From the NCBI RefSeq assembly GCF_001625215.2, contig NC_030387.2:34557606-34621605 (forward strand): a DNA stretch of 64,000 nt, in the 5' to 3' direction. The notes beneath the pieces are model-generated. The model saw nothing but the letters and a program-made list of their open reading frames with translations. It was not told the origin of the DNA and made no database searches. The position numbers and the translations under genes are program-made. Source of the stretch: Daucus carota subsp. sativus. Lineage: Eukaryota; Streptophyta; Magnoliopsida; Apiales; Apiaceae. Shown here one piece after another: positions 49,306-62,467 of this stretch (positions within the stretch are counted from its first letter, which is position 1; the number at the start of each line of letters is the position of its first letter).

Positions 49306-52300
49306 TCAGTCATCACCTGTAGTAGAAGATGATATACTAAGAGACGAGGCAAACGTTGCAGTGGTGTCCCCAGATAAGTATCTCTTAAGGCGGTCCAAGT
49401 CATCAGCTACATCAAGCATTGTTGGTCTCGTCAAGGCAGAATACTGAGTACAGAGAATACCCAACTCAAGTAATTTCCTTATCACAACTTCCCACATACT
49501 TTTCACTTCAGGTGACAGATCATGCAGAGCTCTCAGCAATGAGGAGTATATTACATTCTCCGTGTTCTGATGATAGTAACTCTTCACCCATTTTCTCAGG
49601 CTTAGTCCTCCAACAAACATTACATCTGTCGGTCTCTTTCTAGTCACCATCTCCAGGATTAGAATTCCAAAGCTGTAAACATCTCCTTGTGTGGATGTAT
49701 TTGATCCAAACGCATACTCTGTTTTAAGAAAATTATGTCAACAAATAGAGAAAAGTTACGATTACTACCCAAACAAGACTGAATTAAGTAGAACATGCTC
49801 GATATAGTCAGTGCTTATTTACAAAATGATAAAGTTAATTGTGATCAATATCACTCTCAATGTTGTACTTGTACTTTATGACTTGTATGAGGTTAACAAT
49901 GAAAAAAAAACTCCTTTTCTATTATGATAAGGTGTTTAGTTATGTCACAAGTGCAGATATGTAATTAGTGTTAGAAACCAGTCAGAACCAATAGAATTCC
50001 AGCTATTTCCAAGCGTATAATTAATGAAATTTTCTCTTATACAGTGTTGGAGATGTGCGATTAAGAGATATATATTTACCTGGTGCAATGTAGCCTATAG
50101 TTCCAGATAACATGTTTGCTGTTGAGTTCCCCATATTTTCTGTAACCCCTGCATTGCCCCCTCCAACTGCCAATACCAATCTTGCAATGCCAAAATCCGA
50201 GATCAGAGCTGTCAAGTCATCGTTGAGGAGAACATTGCTTGGTTTTAAGTCACAATGTATGACTCTTACTGGAGAATGGTGATGCAGGTAAGCCATCCCT
50301 TCAGCGATATCACTGCATATGTTGACGATTTGAATGAGGCTCAAATCTGAAGAATCAGAACGGAAGTTCATGCCAAGTTGTGGGTAGAGATAACTGTCCA
50401 AACTCCCATTTTCCATATAAGGAAGAACAAGGGCCTTGAAATCAGGTAAACTACAAGTTGTTATTATTCTAATAAGGTTTCTATGTCGAATTCTCTTGAG
50501 AACTTGGCATTCTCGGGTAAAGCTTTTAGTAGAATTTCCAGTTTGAAACTGTAGCACTTTGATTGCTATAGGTGTCCCTTCTGAAAGCACTCCCTTATAT
50601 ACACGTCCATAGCTTCCTGACCCAATTATTCTCTGCTCATCAAACCCTCCTGTAGCCTCTGAGAGTTGTTTGTATGTTATTCTTGGAAAACTGGGTACCG
50701 TCCCTGGTTCTGACATTCTCTCTGCCTCAAAATTGGCTGCAGAACTAGCTCCTCTAATACATTTGTATCCGATTACAAAACATATTGTTGAAAAGAAAGC
50801 TGATATAGATATGATAATACAGAATATACTTAAGAACACAGGTGAGCGAAAATAATGTCTTTTCTGATGACACATTGCAATTCCTGGTACTGACCCACAG
50901 AGGCGTTGATTTCCCAGAAAAGATAAGTATGTGGTAGTTTCAAAGATGCCGCCAGAAGGAATTGTTCCAGAAAAGTCATTGGTCGACAGATTCAGGAAGA
51001 TGAGATTATGGATATTACTTAAGCTCACTGGAATGTTTCCAGATAAGCCATTTGTTGAAACATCAAAAACTTCAAGGTTCTTCAGATCACCCAAGGACTG
51101 TGGAAGCTGCCCAACAAGGAAATTATTTGAGAAATTTAGCATCCTCAAGGCAATGCAATTTGAGATCTGAACAAATATACTCCCAGTGAGGTTATTTGAT
51201 GAAAGGTCAATTTCTTGTACATTTTGAAGCTTGCTGAGCTCAAGTGGCAAAGATCCTTGGAGCTGATTATGTGAAAGATTCAGGTACATTCGGATCTCAC
51301 GCATACCTTTGACATCAGGAGGTATGCTTCCTGTTAACATGTTATAGGACAAGTCAAGCTTGTCAAGATCTGTGCATCGACCCAATGCTTTTGGTATCTC
51401 TCCAGAAAGAAGGTTATTGTTAAGAAACATGTATCTAATCTGTATTAAGTTCCCTAAACCTTCCGGAATTGCACCGAAGAATTTATTCCATGACAAATCA
51501 AGTAGACCAAGCTTAGAATAAAGTCCTAGTGTCGCTGGAATCTCACCGGTCAAATAATTGTTTGATAAGATTAACTGTTCCAAACTCCGTAATTGGCTTA
51601 ATTCTGCTGGGAGGGTTCCATTCAGAAGATTATTTGACAAATTTAGTGTTGTAAGAGCAGAAAGATTTCCCAATGCCAGAGGAATTGATCCAGCTATCTG
51701 GTTTTCACCTAGCAACATGTATTTTAACTTGACACTAAGTTGTCCTACGGAACCAGGCAAAATTCCTCCGAGGCCGATACCAGCCAGTTCAAGTTCCTTT
51801 AAGACAGAGCAGTTAGCAAGAGCAAAGAAGAACGGGTAAAGATTAGTGTTGTGATCATGACTAACCATGTTGTTATATGACAAGTGAAGATTTTTTAGTT
51901 TTGTTAGATTAGCTATTAATTGAACTGGCAATTCACCAGAAAGAAGATTATTCTCCAAATCTAAATTGTACATAAAAGAAGCTTTCGTTAAAGAGAGAGG
52001 TATTTCTCCAGTAAATCGATTGTTATACAAGTTGAGATTCCATAAGTTTGAGCAATTACCAAATAATGGAATCAGACCTGTGAGGGAGTTCTCTGAGAGG
52101 TCTATGTTATGCAGTGAATTGCAGTTGGAGAAGAGGGATGCCGGAATTGTGCCTACTAAGTTGTTTCCTGCTAAAGAAATTAGCAAGAGGCTTGAAAAAG
52201 AAGCAAATATATCAGGTATCGGACCATGCAATTTGTTTCCATCCAGCCGGAGAAGTCGAAGGTGGTAGAGAGAAGAAAATTCTAAGGGAATGATCCCAGA

Positions 52301-52672
52301 CAAGTAATTACCTGTTAATATAAGACCTCGAAGCCCAGTGAGGTTAGAAATGAAGGGGGACAGCAGGCCTACTAGTTCAGTACCCAGAAGTATAAGTTTG
52401 GTAACAACTTGCTGCTTTTGGTTACAATATACACCACCAAAGCTGCACACTCTAGTGGTCTCATTCCAATTTTCCAATGTAGAATTTGGACCATATGATA
52501 TGGTCCTTTTAAAAGCCAGAAGTGCAGCTCTATCATTTTCCAAAGAGTGATGATGAATATGGTGATAGTGATCACCGGAGACCTGCACTGCTATTATTAG
52601 AACCAAATGCTGGAGTAAGAGAAGGCTCAGGTTTCTCTTGGTAACCATGTTGAAAAAATTGAGGTGCCTCAT
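49306..52672 (-). CDS. LRR receptor-like Ser/Thr kinase, non-RD type
   Basis: This is a single-pass receptor kinase resembling Arabidopsis At2g24130. Exon 1 is 52672-50080 and exon 2 is 49718-49306, joined in phase 1, giving 1001 residues. It has a signal peptide (LSLLLLQHLVLIIAVQV; Met9 is an alternative start), then an LRR N-cap with DRAALLAFKRTI and ENWNETTRVCSFGGVYC. About 20 leucine-rich repeats of the LxxNxLxGxIP type follow at residues ~85-620, with many N-glycosylation sites. The transmembrane helix is near 640-665 (SIFCIIISISAFFSTICFVIG). The kinase has loop IGSGSYGRVYKG, lysine in IAIKVLQF, HCDLKPSNVLL and DFGIARL. Cys precedes the catalytic Asp, so it is a non-RD kinase, a class enriched in immune receptors. 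The activation segment GTIGYIAP|EYAFG spans the single intron. Confidence 0.94.
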
Positions 52673-55600
52673 GATAGCTTTTTTCGTGATGATGTAGAAT
52701 CACAATAGAAACGATTGTTGCTGGCTAACATATGAAGAGGTCAGAATATAATGTTGTTTTGGACGGGGTGAGGAATCTTTTAAAATAAATGGTTCAAATG
52801 AGCAATGATTACTGAAGGACATAAAGCACTGAAGATTTAGCATTGATGATGACTGGATTTCAACTGGAGGGATGTAATAAACGAAAATTAGAACAGCAAA
52901 AGAAATATCTAATGAGTGTTGCTAACTGTGATCATGCTTCTCGCTTTAGGAGAGAGCACATAGGTGGAAAATTGAGATAGTCAAAATTTTGACATAAAAG
53001 ATTAGTACAGCAAATAACAGTGTTCCCACTGAGCCTAAAGTTGCCTAGTTGGGACTATATGGCCTGGAATACTTTTAGCCAATATGGGTTTTGTAATTTT
53101 ATACTGAAGAGTCAATACACTTCAAGCTACATGTTTAAAGGAAAGAAAACAGAAGAGAATAGGCATCAATCCTCTTTACACCTACATCATCCACTGTCAT
53201 AGAGGTAAATGTTAGCTTTTGGTATGATGATCACTTTATCAAACCAAAAGGAAATATTAAGAGAGTTTCTGTATGATTCTTCTAGATTAAATATGGCGAA
53301 GAAAGGGTGCTTACAGTAGAATTAGCTAGCCATGGGCATCCTTTTGGTTTTAAAACTTAAATTAATTGAGAGATGGCTTCTGATTATAATTCATTTTGAT
53401 GTTTATAGTAGGCAAATTTTTGCCAACAAGGAAGATATAACTGTTGTAATCCATCACAATCATGACACATTAACTTTTAATAAATTATTAAACTTTGGTG
53501 CTTTTATGTAACATCTTATCATCAAAAGTTTGTTGAAACCATGATTCGTGCATATTTTTTGTAAATAATACAAAGTCCACTACAAATAAATTAGCAGGAA
53601 AAAAACAAATAGAAACACGGAGGCACCAAGGACCCTTCTTCATTGAACAACCTCTTATCTAGATTATGCACAAAAAAAAAGCACTAGAGAATCCCACGGA
53701 TTGTCCTACATGGTCAGAAAATAGATGCGTAGACTAAGCTTATCCGTAAAGAAATCATCGGGGAGAATTTTCTCCAAGTAAAACAAAAGAAACAAGCAGT
53801 AGAGCACTTAAAAGGACTAACACCAGAGTCAACAAAAAAATAGCACGGTGAGGTAAGATACAACACATTAAAAGGGAATACCTCATAGGTCTGAAACAAG
53901 CCAATTTCATCAATTTAGTGCTCCTACACTGGCAAGCTGTTTGCACATTCACATACAAACTTACATGCCGCCTGCTTTAAAACTAACAATAAGAAACAGA
54001 TAAACTTTCAATTACTGAGTTTAAAAACATTAGAACACTTCCAAGTACCAACCACAAGAATTCAGAACCAATAACACAATACAGTAAAAGGAATACCTCG
54101 TAGGTCAGCAACAAGCCATTGCCTTAAATTCACTGCTCTTACACTGGTCAGCTGTTGGGACTTTCACATACAAACCTACATGACACCTGAACTAAAAATA
54201 ATGATAATAAGCATATGATCTTTTACCCTATTTCCACCGCTGCGTGTATGAGTTTAAATATCTAGGTCATTTACATCTACTCTTGCAACATCTATCTATC
54301 TTAATTTAACCACTCGCCAAAGAGATTTTTAACATGAAATTTAAAGCTTTTCATGTACCTTGTGCAAAAGGCTTCTTACAGACACTCTAGAAGGAAAACT
54401 GCATCTGTGTGGATTATATTTCAGACATTCTAATTATGCATTTGTTCTTTTATGTGTTTGATGGTTTTTTTTTGTTGGATTTTCAGTCGACAGCGACCTG
54501 TATACAAAAGGAAATTCACATCCAGCATTAATTTAATATCTACTTAATAATAAGTAAAGAGGAACTTATTAATGTGAAAAGCTACTTTTATCTGGACTCT
54601 ACTAGTTTTGTTAACCTATATTCCTTAGCAACATGATGAAAACACACAGAACCAGCATGATATCTTACCCTCTTTATAAAGGCTGTATAAGTCTAGCACA
54701 TTGAAGACTATGCATCTTTGCACGATGTAAAGCACAAGGCATATTGATGCAACATGTCGATTTTGCTCCAATGATTCCGGTCATTTCTAAATTCATAAAT
54801 GCTATGAAGTTCTTACCTCTGCATACAGAATAATTATGCAAAACTCCTCAAACGATGACAAATGTACAAGTGTGGTAATATAAAGCTGTTGATGCATCAG
54901 TGGCTTGATTACAATTTCAGATATTTTCTCGTATAATTACAAGCTTCTTTAAATTACTCAATTGTTCTTGCATAATTTGTCTACTCTTAATGACTGAGAA
55001 ATGTCCTTACAAATGTACTAATCAGTCAGGTGATACTTTCATCTAAGAGCGGAAAAAAACAGATAGCTGAACAAACTATTAGTTTAAAAAGAGCCATGGG
55101 TATCAGGAAACTCATAACAAGCAGCACATATATTATCCAAACAAACTAAGAAAATAACTCTATTATTGTTAGCATTTTTATTGTCTTCATGAAATTGCAG
55201 TTGAAAGTAAAGAAAATAGAAGTGAGAAAATGCCACTTACCATTATGGAAGAGTTCACAGGCTTTCTAATTGTAGCTAAAGCAAAAAAAACTGCAAATAA
55301 ATGAAATTATAATTATAAATATATTACAGAATACAGCAAATGCAAAAGACAATCACATCAACGTGCAACACCAAATTGGAAATTTAAAACATGAAGAATG
55401 CTAGTACTTAATAATTAGAATTCATGAGCAAAAGAATTCTAGTACTTACTATACAGAGAAAGTGAAGCGATTCTTTCACAGTACACTGGATAAGCGAGAT
55501 AGAAGCAAAGAGTATACACAGTGAAAGTTAAGATAATCAAAAGATGACTTTCTCCCTAGAAAAAATGACTATAAGCATCACATGAGTCCATTCGCTCCCT

Positions 55601-56568
55601 TCTTCTAATTACTTGTGGGTATAAGCAACTAAGATGATTAGAAGATAACTCTCAGTGAAATGATGGTTACAGTGAATTTATTACAACATCTATATTCCTG
55701 ATACGCAAACTGCAGTTTCATCTTATATGTCACTCCATCTTTCCCACAGGAGTCTCAGTTTGGTGTTAATGCCAATATCTACAATCCTATAACATTTTAT
55801 TATTGCAAATTTATCATGTGTTCAGAGGCAGAAACTTTAACTAGTAATCTTTGCTGATTTATATTTTTTTTTCTCTTTAAGCTCATAAGAAGAAATTTAG
55901 AGATGTCTTAAATATACTCCAAAGTATCTAACTGGGGCAGATTCAATGAAAGTACGCATTGCAAATCACGCGATGATTCCTTGCAACTTCAATCAGGCCA
56001 GGAATGTATTAGCCACAGGATGAACTGAAGTAAATTGATGATCTCATTTATGAATGTGTGCGAGCTGACTACAGTTCTGTTTAAGTGAGTAATTTAGCAA
56101 AACTTCCTGTTGCAGATCTTTCCTCATTTAGAAGATTTCATCATGCTAGACTGGTAGTTATGATCATGAAAATTTACATTAACTACTCTAAAAAAGAAAG
56201 ACAAGTAGTTAACTATACAGGCTAAAACGTCAGTCGGACTAAGTCGGGAAAATGAGAGAGACTCAATAGCTTGGTCAGAAAGTAAGGAGCACAAACTCAA
56301 CTGAAAACACATTAACTATGTCCAAAATTCCATAGTACCTTTAAACTGCAACTTGATAACAAAATGAAGAAAGATACGATATTCAATATAATAAGAATCA
56401 ATACAATTTCTAAACAACATTACATTCTAAAAACAGACCTATCAACTGTCATTCTGTTTGTATATTGTATACTGAGTATGCTTGTATAAATGATCACTAT
56501 AATACACATATAACCCTACTTGGACTTAATTTCTCACCCGACAAATTGCCAGTAGCTAGAATGTATAG
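52673..56568. other. 3.9-kb spacer, no protein gene seen
   Basis: It is less AT-extreme than the transposon zones but has no convincing ORF. It holds a duplicated unit of about 125 bp (see 53861-54205). Distant 5' UTR exons of the receptor kinase are possible. Confidence 0.5.
53861..54205 (-). repeat. Duplicated unit with splice-donor-like edges
   Basis: The segments 53861-53985 and 54074-54205 align with about 80% identity (AAGCCAATTT...CTCCTACACTGG against AAGCCATTGC...CTCTTACACTGG). On the minus strand each has a run ending in CCTA(C/T)GAG|GTATTCC, like a 5' splice site. This may be a duplicated non-coding exon. Confidence 0.5.
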
Positions 56569-57795
56569 CTAAACACCGGCAGGAATGGTGAAAGTAACTG
56601 TATGCTGATGTCTTGCTTTAGATGGACATTGTATCGTTGTCTTAATAACATCATTAAATTCAGAACTAATCGAACTTGTGTTATCACTACTTCGTTTGAC
56701 CTCCAATGTTTCTTTTTCAGCTGCCATTTTAATGTCTAACTCTTCCTCTGACCAATAGGAACCATCTTCATATTCAGAAACAAAGCTGCAATCATCTGAA
56801 AAAGAGGAGTAATCGAACTCATCATCAGCATCAGACAACAACAACAAAGAGTTGCAAGTATTTACATCTGAAACCTCCTCAGACTCTTCATCATTATCAT
56901 CATCAACCAAACCTTCCAAAAACGGATGATTTAAGAGCATCTCTGCAGTCAGCCTATACATAGGGTTCCTCACTAAACAACCCTTCAAAAAATTCCTCGC
57001 GTCAACCGACAGGTCCACTGGAAGTTTAGGCAACTGGTGCCGATCAGCAATCTTAACCAGAAGTTCATCAGCATTGCAATCCTCCATGCCACCCCAAGCA
57101 GGCTTCCCCGTTAGCATCTCTAGCACAATACAACCAAGTGCCCAAATATCAGACGGAAACCCTTGAACACAATCTGTCACAGTTTCAGGTGACAAATACA
57201 TCGGAGTCCCCCTCCAATACGGACTCAACTTCCTCTTCTTACTCTGCTTATCCCTCTTAGCCAACCCCAAATCACCAATCTTCACCCTAAATTCAGAACT
57301 CCCACCTCTCCCATTATTCACCAACAACACATTCTCCGGCTTCAAATCACAATGCACATAACCAGCCTCATGAATATCAAAAACCCCCCTCAACATCCCC
57401 CTCGTATACCTCCTCACATCCGCTTCCCCCAACCCCTTAAACCCCGATTTCTTAATCAAATCAGCTAGGGTTCCACCAGAACCATACTCCAACAACAAAT
57501 TATAAACCATCTCACCCTTTTCACCAATTGTAGTCTCCTCACCAAAACACCTAATCACATAATCAGACCTCCCAACATTACTCAAAACCTCCTTCTCCTT
57601 CTGAATCGACCCTGAAACCGAAACCTCAGCCGATTTCACAGCCATAACACAAGGAAAACAACTAAATCTCGACCTGGGCTTCTTCAATTTCGCAAGAAAA
57701 ACAGACCCAAAACTCCCTTTTCCAATCATATCCCCCCTCACCCAAGCCACCCCATCCCCATACTTATTCTCATCAGCACCCTCTTGCTTCTTCAT
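56569..57795 (-). CDS. MAPKKK-like Ser/Thr protein kinase (MEKK-type clade of small plant MAPKKKs)
   Basis: Intronless, 408 residues from the ATG at 57795. The longer frame to 57840 begins with TTG, not ATG. Kinase motifs in order: MIGKGSFGSVFLAK (23-36), VMAVKSA with Lys54, the hinge LLLEYGSGGTLADLI, HCDLKPENVLL, IGDLGLAKRD, GTPMYLSPETV and DIWALGCIVLEMLTGKPAW. This resembles the Arabidopsis MAPKKK13-21 group, several members of which act in ABA and stress signalling. That assignment is by family resemblance. The C-terminal third is acidic and Ser-rich (DDDNDEESEEVSD and DEFDYSSFSDDCSFVSEYED), a possible regulatory tail, and the protein ends KARHQHTVTFTIPAGV. A 5' UTR intron is likely, with a donor near 58063 (AATCT|GTAAGTATA). 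Confidence 0.9.
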   Translation of the reverse strand: MKKQEGADENKYGDGVAWVRGDMIGKGSFGSVFLAKLKKPRSRFSCFPCVMAVKSAEVSVSGSIQKEKEVLSNVGRSDYVIRCFGEETTIGEKGEMVYNLLLEYGSGGTLADLIKKSGFKGLGEADVRRYTRGMLRGVFDIHEAGYVHCDLKPENVLLVNNGRGGSSEFRVKIGDLGLAKRDKQSKKRKLSPYWRGTPMYLSPETVTDCVQGFPSDIWALGCIVLEMLTGKPAWGGMEDCNADELLVKIADRHQLPKLPVDLSVDARNFLKGCLVRNPMYRLTAEMLLNHPFLEGLVDDDNDEESEEVSDVNTCNSLLLLSDADDEFDYSSFSDDCSFVSEYEDGSYWSEEELDIKMAAEKETLEVKRSSDNTSSISSEFNDVIKTTIQCPSKARHQHTVTFTIPAGV

Positions 57796-60700
57796 CACAA
57801 ATGCTTCTTCTAACCACTTGGGTTTCACCCAAAAACGCAAAATCAGACAAAACTGAACAAAATTCAGTTGATTTCACAATAGGGTTTTGATTAACAAGGA
57901 AACAACCTGGTTTATGCTGAGCACAATCTAGGGTTTAAATATACATGTAAATGTACGCGATCAAATAGAAAGATACAGAGATTGTATGTATCTGCAGTTA
58001 CGATCAACAATCTGATAAAAAATTGCAGAGAATTTTGAAAATGGAAAGGAATATACTTACAGATTTTATGTGTAAGCTGTTGTTTGCATAGCGCGTTCCC
58101 CTGTTTGGAGGAGTAGAATTTAATTTAACAGAATAACGGTCATGTGTCTGAATATTCAACGTTGCCGATAAATTTTATCTCTTTTTATTCAAAATTATTC
58201 GAAAATGTAAGTTTCGGGAAATTTTTTTGATGATTAATTGTGCCATGCAAAAATCTTCGAGTATATAATATTCGACGTTTTTTCACTAAAACTTAAAATG
58301 ACGTTATTTGCTCGATTTAGCAAAATGAATTAATTATTTATCGTCGTGTTAATTATAATTTAAATTTTTTAAAATTTGATGATACAACAATTGCATCACT
58401 TTTTGACAACTGCCGTGATCTCTAGGCTCCGAGTTTAGGCGCTCTCTCACGGCTTCGTAACTTGTTCCGATACAAGTCTAAAGCTTCTAATTACTTGCAA
58501 GTTACAAGTCTTCCGACTTGTGTAACCACTAGTTTAATTAGTTGCACGTTGCTTTATTAATTGTTACATCATTAAACTTTTTATATAATCAAAACATATT
58601 CTAGTACTTTTCAGTTTTCTGTGACAATTACAATTTATAAATATATAAAAATCCGGTGTGGTAAAAATCAGTTTTACAGTAGATACTACAAAAATAAAAA
58701 TCATATACATCCTCCGGACTGAATATTAGAATATTCTAAGAATCTATATCATCACACAAAACATATTTTGTTCGAAGAATATATTCCAACTCTTCTAATA
58801 AAATGATAGCCAAATTTTGGTTCCGTTTTATAAGTGTGGCTTCCGTTACTGACATTTAACGGGCACCACACTTTTAAAAAGCGGAACCAAAATTTAGCCA
58901 CCATTCTGAGAATTTGGAACTCATTTTTATCTTTATGTCTGTTACCCTCATCGGTGACATTTAACGGTAGCCACACTTTTAAAAAGTGGAGCCAAAGTTT
59001 GGCCAATTTCCTGAGAATTTGGAACTCTGACCAATTTTTGAAAATCAATGTAAATTTTAGTCAAAATTTTGAAGTTTACTTAATAATATAATGATCTGAA
59101 TATAATTTTTCTATATATATGTATCCGAATAATCGCTAAAAATGATACAAATTTAAGGATGAGCAAGAATAGAAAGGACTTGAACCATCGTGAGTGAGGT
59201 AGGATCTGATCGGCGGGATTGACGATGTGGATGCATGTTTCCATGTATATTTGCCCAATGTCCTGTAGACGATATCCGCATAATTCGCAGTTATCTAACA
59301 TAAGCCTGGTTAGAATATTGAGGAGGTTTTGTTTTTACCGCTTGGAGCACTTGCTATAATGCAAGTATTATTCTGTATTCCACCCGATTCACACAGTAAA
59401 TGCTGTTAAATGAGGATGTTTGTTAAGGACGAAAAACAGAATGTCCTAGCATACAATATTTAGAAGAAGATAATAATATATCATCTTTTTTGTTTAAGTA
59501 GAATATCATTTTTAATTGATTTTCAGATTTATATACTCATGTCTTTTGATAGGTGTGCTGACAAGAAATGAGTCTGATCCTTTCATTAGTAACATACTCC
59601 GTTAAATATTAAACTTGTACTAAGGAGTAAACACATACTTCTAACATTTCTGTGTGAAATTATTTGAAAATTTGATGAAGTGGAAAGTGGAAGGGTGATG
59701 AGAAAAATGATCATGTGCTGTTCGATCCAGTTTCAAGTTGAGGAAGATTGTGTATTGAAAGCGTGGTTGTCTTAGATATGCTGTTATATCGTGTCAGTCG
59801 GTTGGATCACGGCAGCCTGTCATCACTTTAACACCTTACTGCTCTACTGGAGCTTGTCAGGCGTGTAACTCGGTTTTAAACCCAAAACTTTCCATAATAA
59901 TAAATGAGAATCTGATTTAAAAGTTCTGAAATTAAAAATATTTGGTGCATAGAATTCATTCGAATTTTATTAAAAATAAATTAAATAGTTACATAAATGT
60001 GTTAAATTATTGAAAACATAGAAACAATCTCATCTGCCAGAGATATAGAAAGTTAGAAACTCTGTTCAATTACAGTATAGCTCTAAGGTAGTTGTGTTCA
60101 CTTCATGAAATGAAATGAGCGGAGAATGGAATGAGATTTATATTATAAATTGAGAGTGATTAGTGAAATTGTTTATAATTTTCATTCCTTCAATCATTCA
60201 ATTCTAACTATTTTAACAAATACTAATTTGTAAGGCATATAAGCCTGCATTGACAAAAAAAACTAAAAATCTAACCCACACGTTTGAAAGGAATTTAACT
60301 CATTTAAACCAAATTCATACAACTCTGAAACTCAGATTTACTAGCGTAGCCTGAATATATTAAGAGGGTGGAATGAGTTGAAGATGTAAAACGTTGTACT
60401 GAAAATGAAGGCGTGACATGTAAAGCGCACGTGATATATTATAAGCAGCCAGCAGGGCCAACTGGATATGCAGCTGTCCCACATGCCCAACTGAATCACA
60501 GACTTGCCAGGAATTTCGGTTCAGGATTCTAATTTAAGTACGCGTTTAACTATAAACACATACAACTACGAACTCATTCTAGGTAAGTCAACTTTCTTTT
60601 TCCTCAACATTTTCAAACTAAAATAAAATTAAACCTATGGATGATGAGAGCTTAAAATGACTTGCTAGTAGCTGCTACTATTAAAATCTAAACGAGTGCT

Positions 60701-62069
60701 TTGAATTTAAACAAAACCTTTGAAAGTTTCTATACACGGGTTGCCTTACTTGAATATATCTCGAGTTAAAAGTGGGTTAATCTCCATCAACAAGCCACTT
60801 TTAAACTCCTGTATTTTTCTAACAAGTCTCCCTCAATTTCTCCGGACCATGAACAAGTTTACAATGTTTTATGAATTGTTTATCTTGCGAATTATAAAGA
60901 ACAATTAAAATAATTATATTCAATTATATATCACACAAGTAGGTAAGTCAATCGAGTAATAAAACAAACTACGAATACAAAATAAGTATGATACTTATAA
61001 ATAGTTGTATCTATAAAGAATACGAAAATTTTGCTACCATAGAGATCTCAATTTGAACGATTAGCTCAATCATCAAATTATGTAAAAGTGGACTATTTTT
61101 GAAGTGAAATTCGTCCTCTTACACTATATTTGAATGCTGCGAATTCATTTTCAAGATAAAACAACAAATAGACAATTTAATTTGTATACAAAGAGAGCAA
61201 AAAAAATTGCTTTTCGAAGTGACATTTGAGGTTTTTAAAAAAAAATGACAATAAAGTCTATTTATCAAATTTGAAACCTTTTCTCTATTATTTTACCACC
61301 AAGGGAGTATATAAGTTTCTTCATTTCGTACATGTACATCTCTTCGCGTCTTTAAGCCGAAAACATAGAGTTAATTGGACACTAAAAACATGCAACTCTG
61401 TCCAACTCAAGGAGGCCCTGAGCTACAAACTCGGGCCTAAAAGTAACAGAACTTTGATTTCTAAGAATTCATATATAAGACTACCAAACACACCCACCAA
61501 CATAATATTATTGCGCTTTTTTAATTCTGCTGATTAAATAAAAAAATTCCAGTTGATAAAATAAAAAAAATACAAGAATCTAGATTTTTTGTGGGGTGGT
61601 ATTATAATATCCTGTTTTCACATAAAAATCAGATTTAGAGCCCGAAAATAATTCATTGATATGTAAAAGTCCGGGCTAAGGGGGTGAGAGGGTTGATTTC
61701 TTAGGGTATTCTCAATTTTTCTAAAGCTAAACTTAATTTTTCTTGTTGTTTCTTCATTTGGTGTTCTAATCCATTAATCCGTATGATACTTGTAAAAATA
61801 CAGATATAATATACACCTTGTGTTTGAACCTCTTGACTTGACTTAGTATGAACTGATCATCTCGTGTTCTTATTATAGTAGTACTAGAGTTCAAGCTCGT
61901 GCGTTGACCATGGTTACTGATGTTAACTAGACTTCGTGTCTTACTCTAGTATTTTTGTCAACTGTCGTCTACATCATCATTCGATCTCACACTTGTGCTT
62001 GTTTATATGTCTATAAATTAAGAGATTTAGAAGGTAAACTCATCCATTGCATCTCAACTGAGTATAGAA
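57796..62069. other. 4.3-kb spacer, no protein gene seen
   Basis: It contains the MAPKKK 5' region, a hairpin repeat at 58807-58985 and AT-rich DNA with short frames only. A G-box-like GCACGTGA is at 60428. Nothing else is supported. Confidence 0.5.
58807..58985. repeat. Hairpin repeat plus a third arm
   Basis: GCCAAATTTTGGTTCCG (58810) is inverted as CGGAACCAAAATTTAGCC (58882). A further related arm, ACTTTTAAAAAGTGGAGCC then AAAGTTTGGCC, follows at 58974. GACATTTAACGG occurs in both loops. It looks like a degraded MITE pair. Confidence 0.65.
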
Positions 62070-62467
62070 ATGATGATATCCATGATCAGAATAATGAGTG
62101 TTTTCTTTCTTTTATCTCTGCTAGGATCTCAAGCAAGAATGTTACCAGGTAATTAATTAACCACGCATTATAATACCTTGTCGTAATTTTATTAGAAAGC
62201 TTGATTAACATAACACAACTTGCTAAACGCGAATTATACACTTGTGATGCAGGAGATCAAGGCATTTTCAAAGTAAGCAGCATCAACTACTACAAAGATA
62301 AAAGTTCTAGCTTCGTCGTGGAGCAGGTAAATAGCATAATGAGCAACTACGGAAAAACTCCAAGGCCATCACCTCCTCCGCCCAATCCTGCACCTACGAA
62401 ACACTGGATATCAAAACCTCCTCCACGCGGTAACTGCAGAGCGAGCAGATCAATTGCTAATTGCTGA
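62070..62467 (+). CDS. Small secreted peptide precursor (97 aa), family uncertain
   Basis: Exon 1 (62070-62148) and exon 2 (62253-62467) join across a 104-bp GT-AG intron in phase 1 to give 97 residues. Residues 1-22 form a clear signal peptide: MMISMIRIMSVFFLLSLLGS, cleaved perhaps after QA. The middle is a short polar stretch (FKVSSINYYKDKSSSF). The C-terminal part is proline-rich: NYGKTPRPSPPPPNPAPTKH, then WISKPPPRGNC and SRSIANC, with two cysteines. Signal peptide, small size and a Pro-rich conserved-looking C-terminus fit plant hormone peptide precursors. The PPPP..APTKH stretch faintly recalls the IDA/IDL core, and NYG...P the sulfated CIF/RGF types, but neither match is diagnostic. 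The start could also be the second Met or one further in. Confidence 0.6.

Noticed and set aside
57796-57840. N-terminal extension of the MAPKKK to 57840
   Set aside because: The upstream codon is TTG; the first ATG in frame is at 57795.
61226-61537. 103-residue plus-strand frame
   Set aside because: AT-driven composition with no signal peptide, domain or supporting splice sites.
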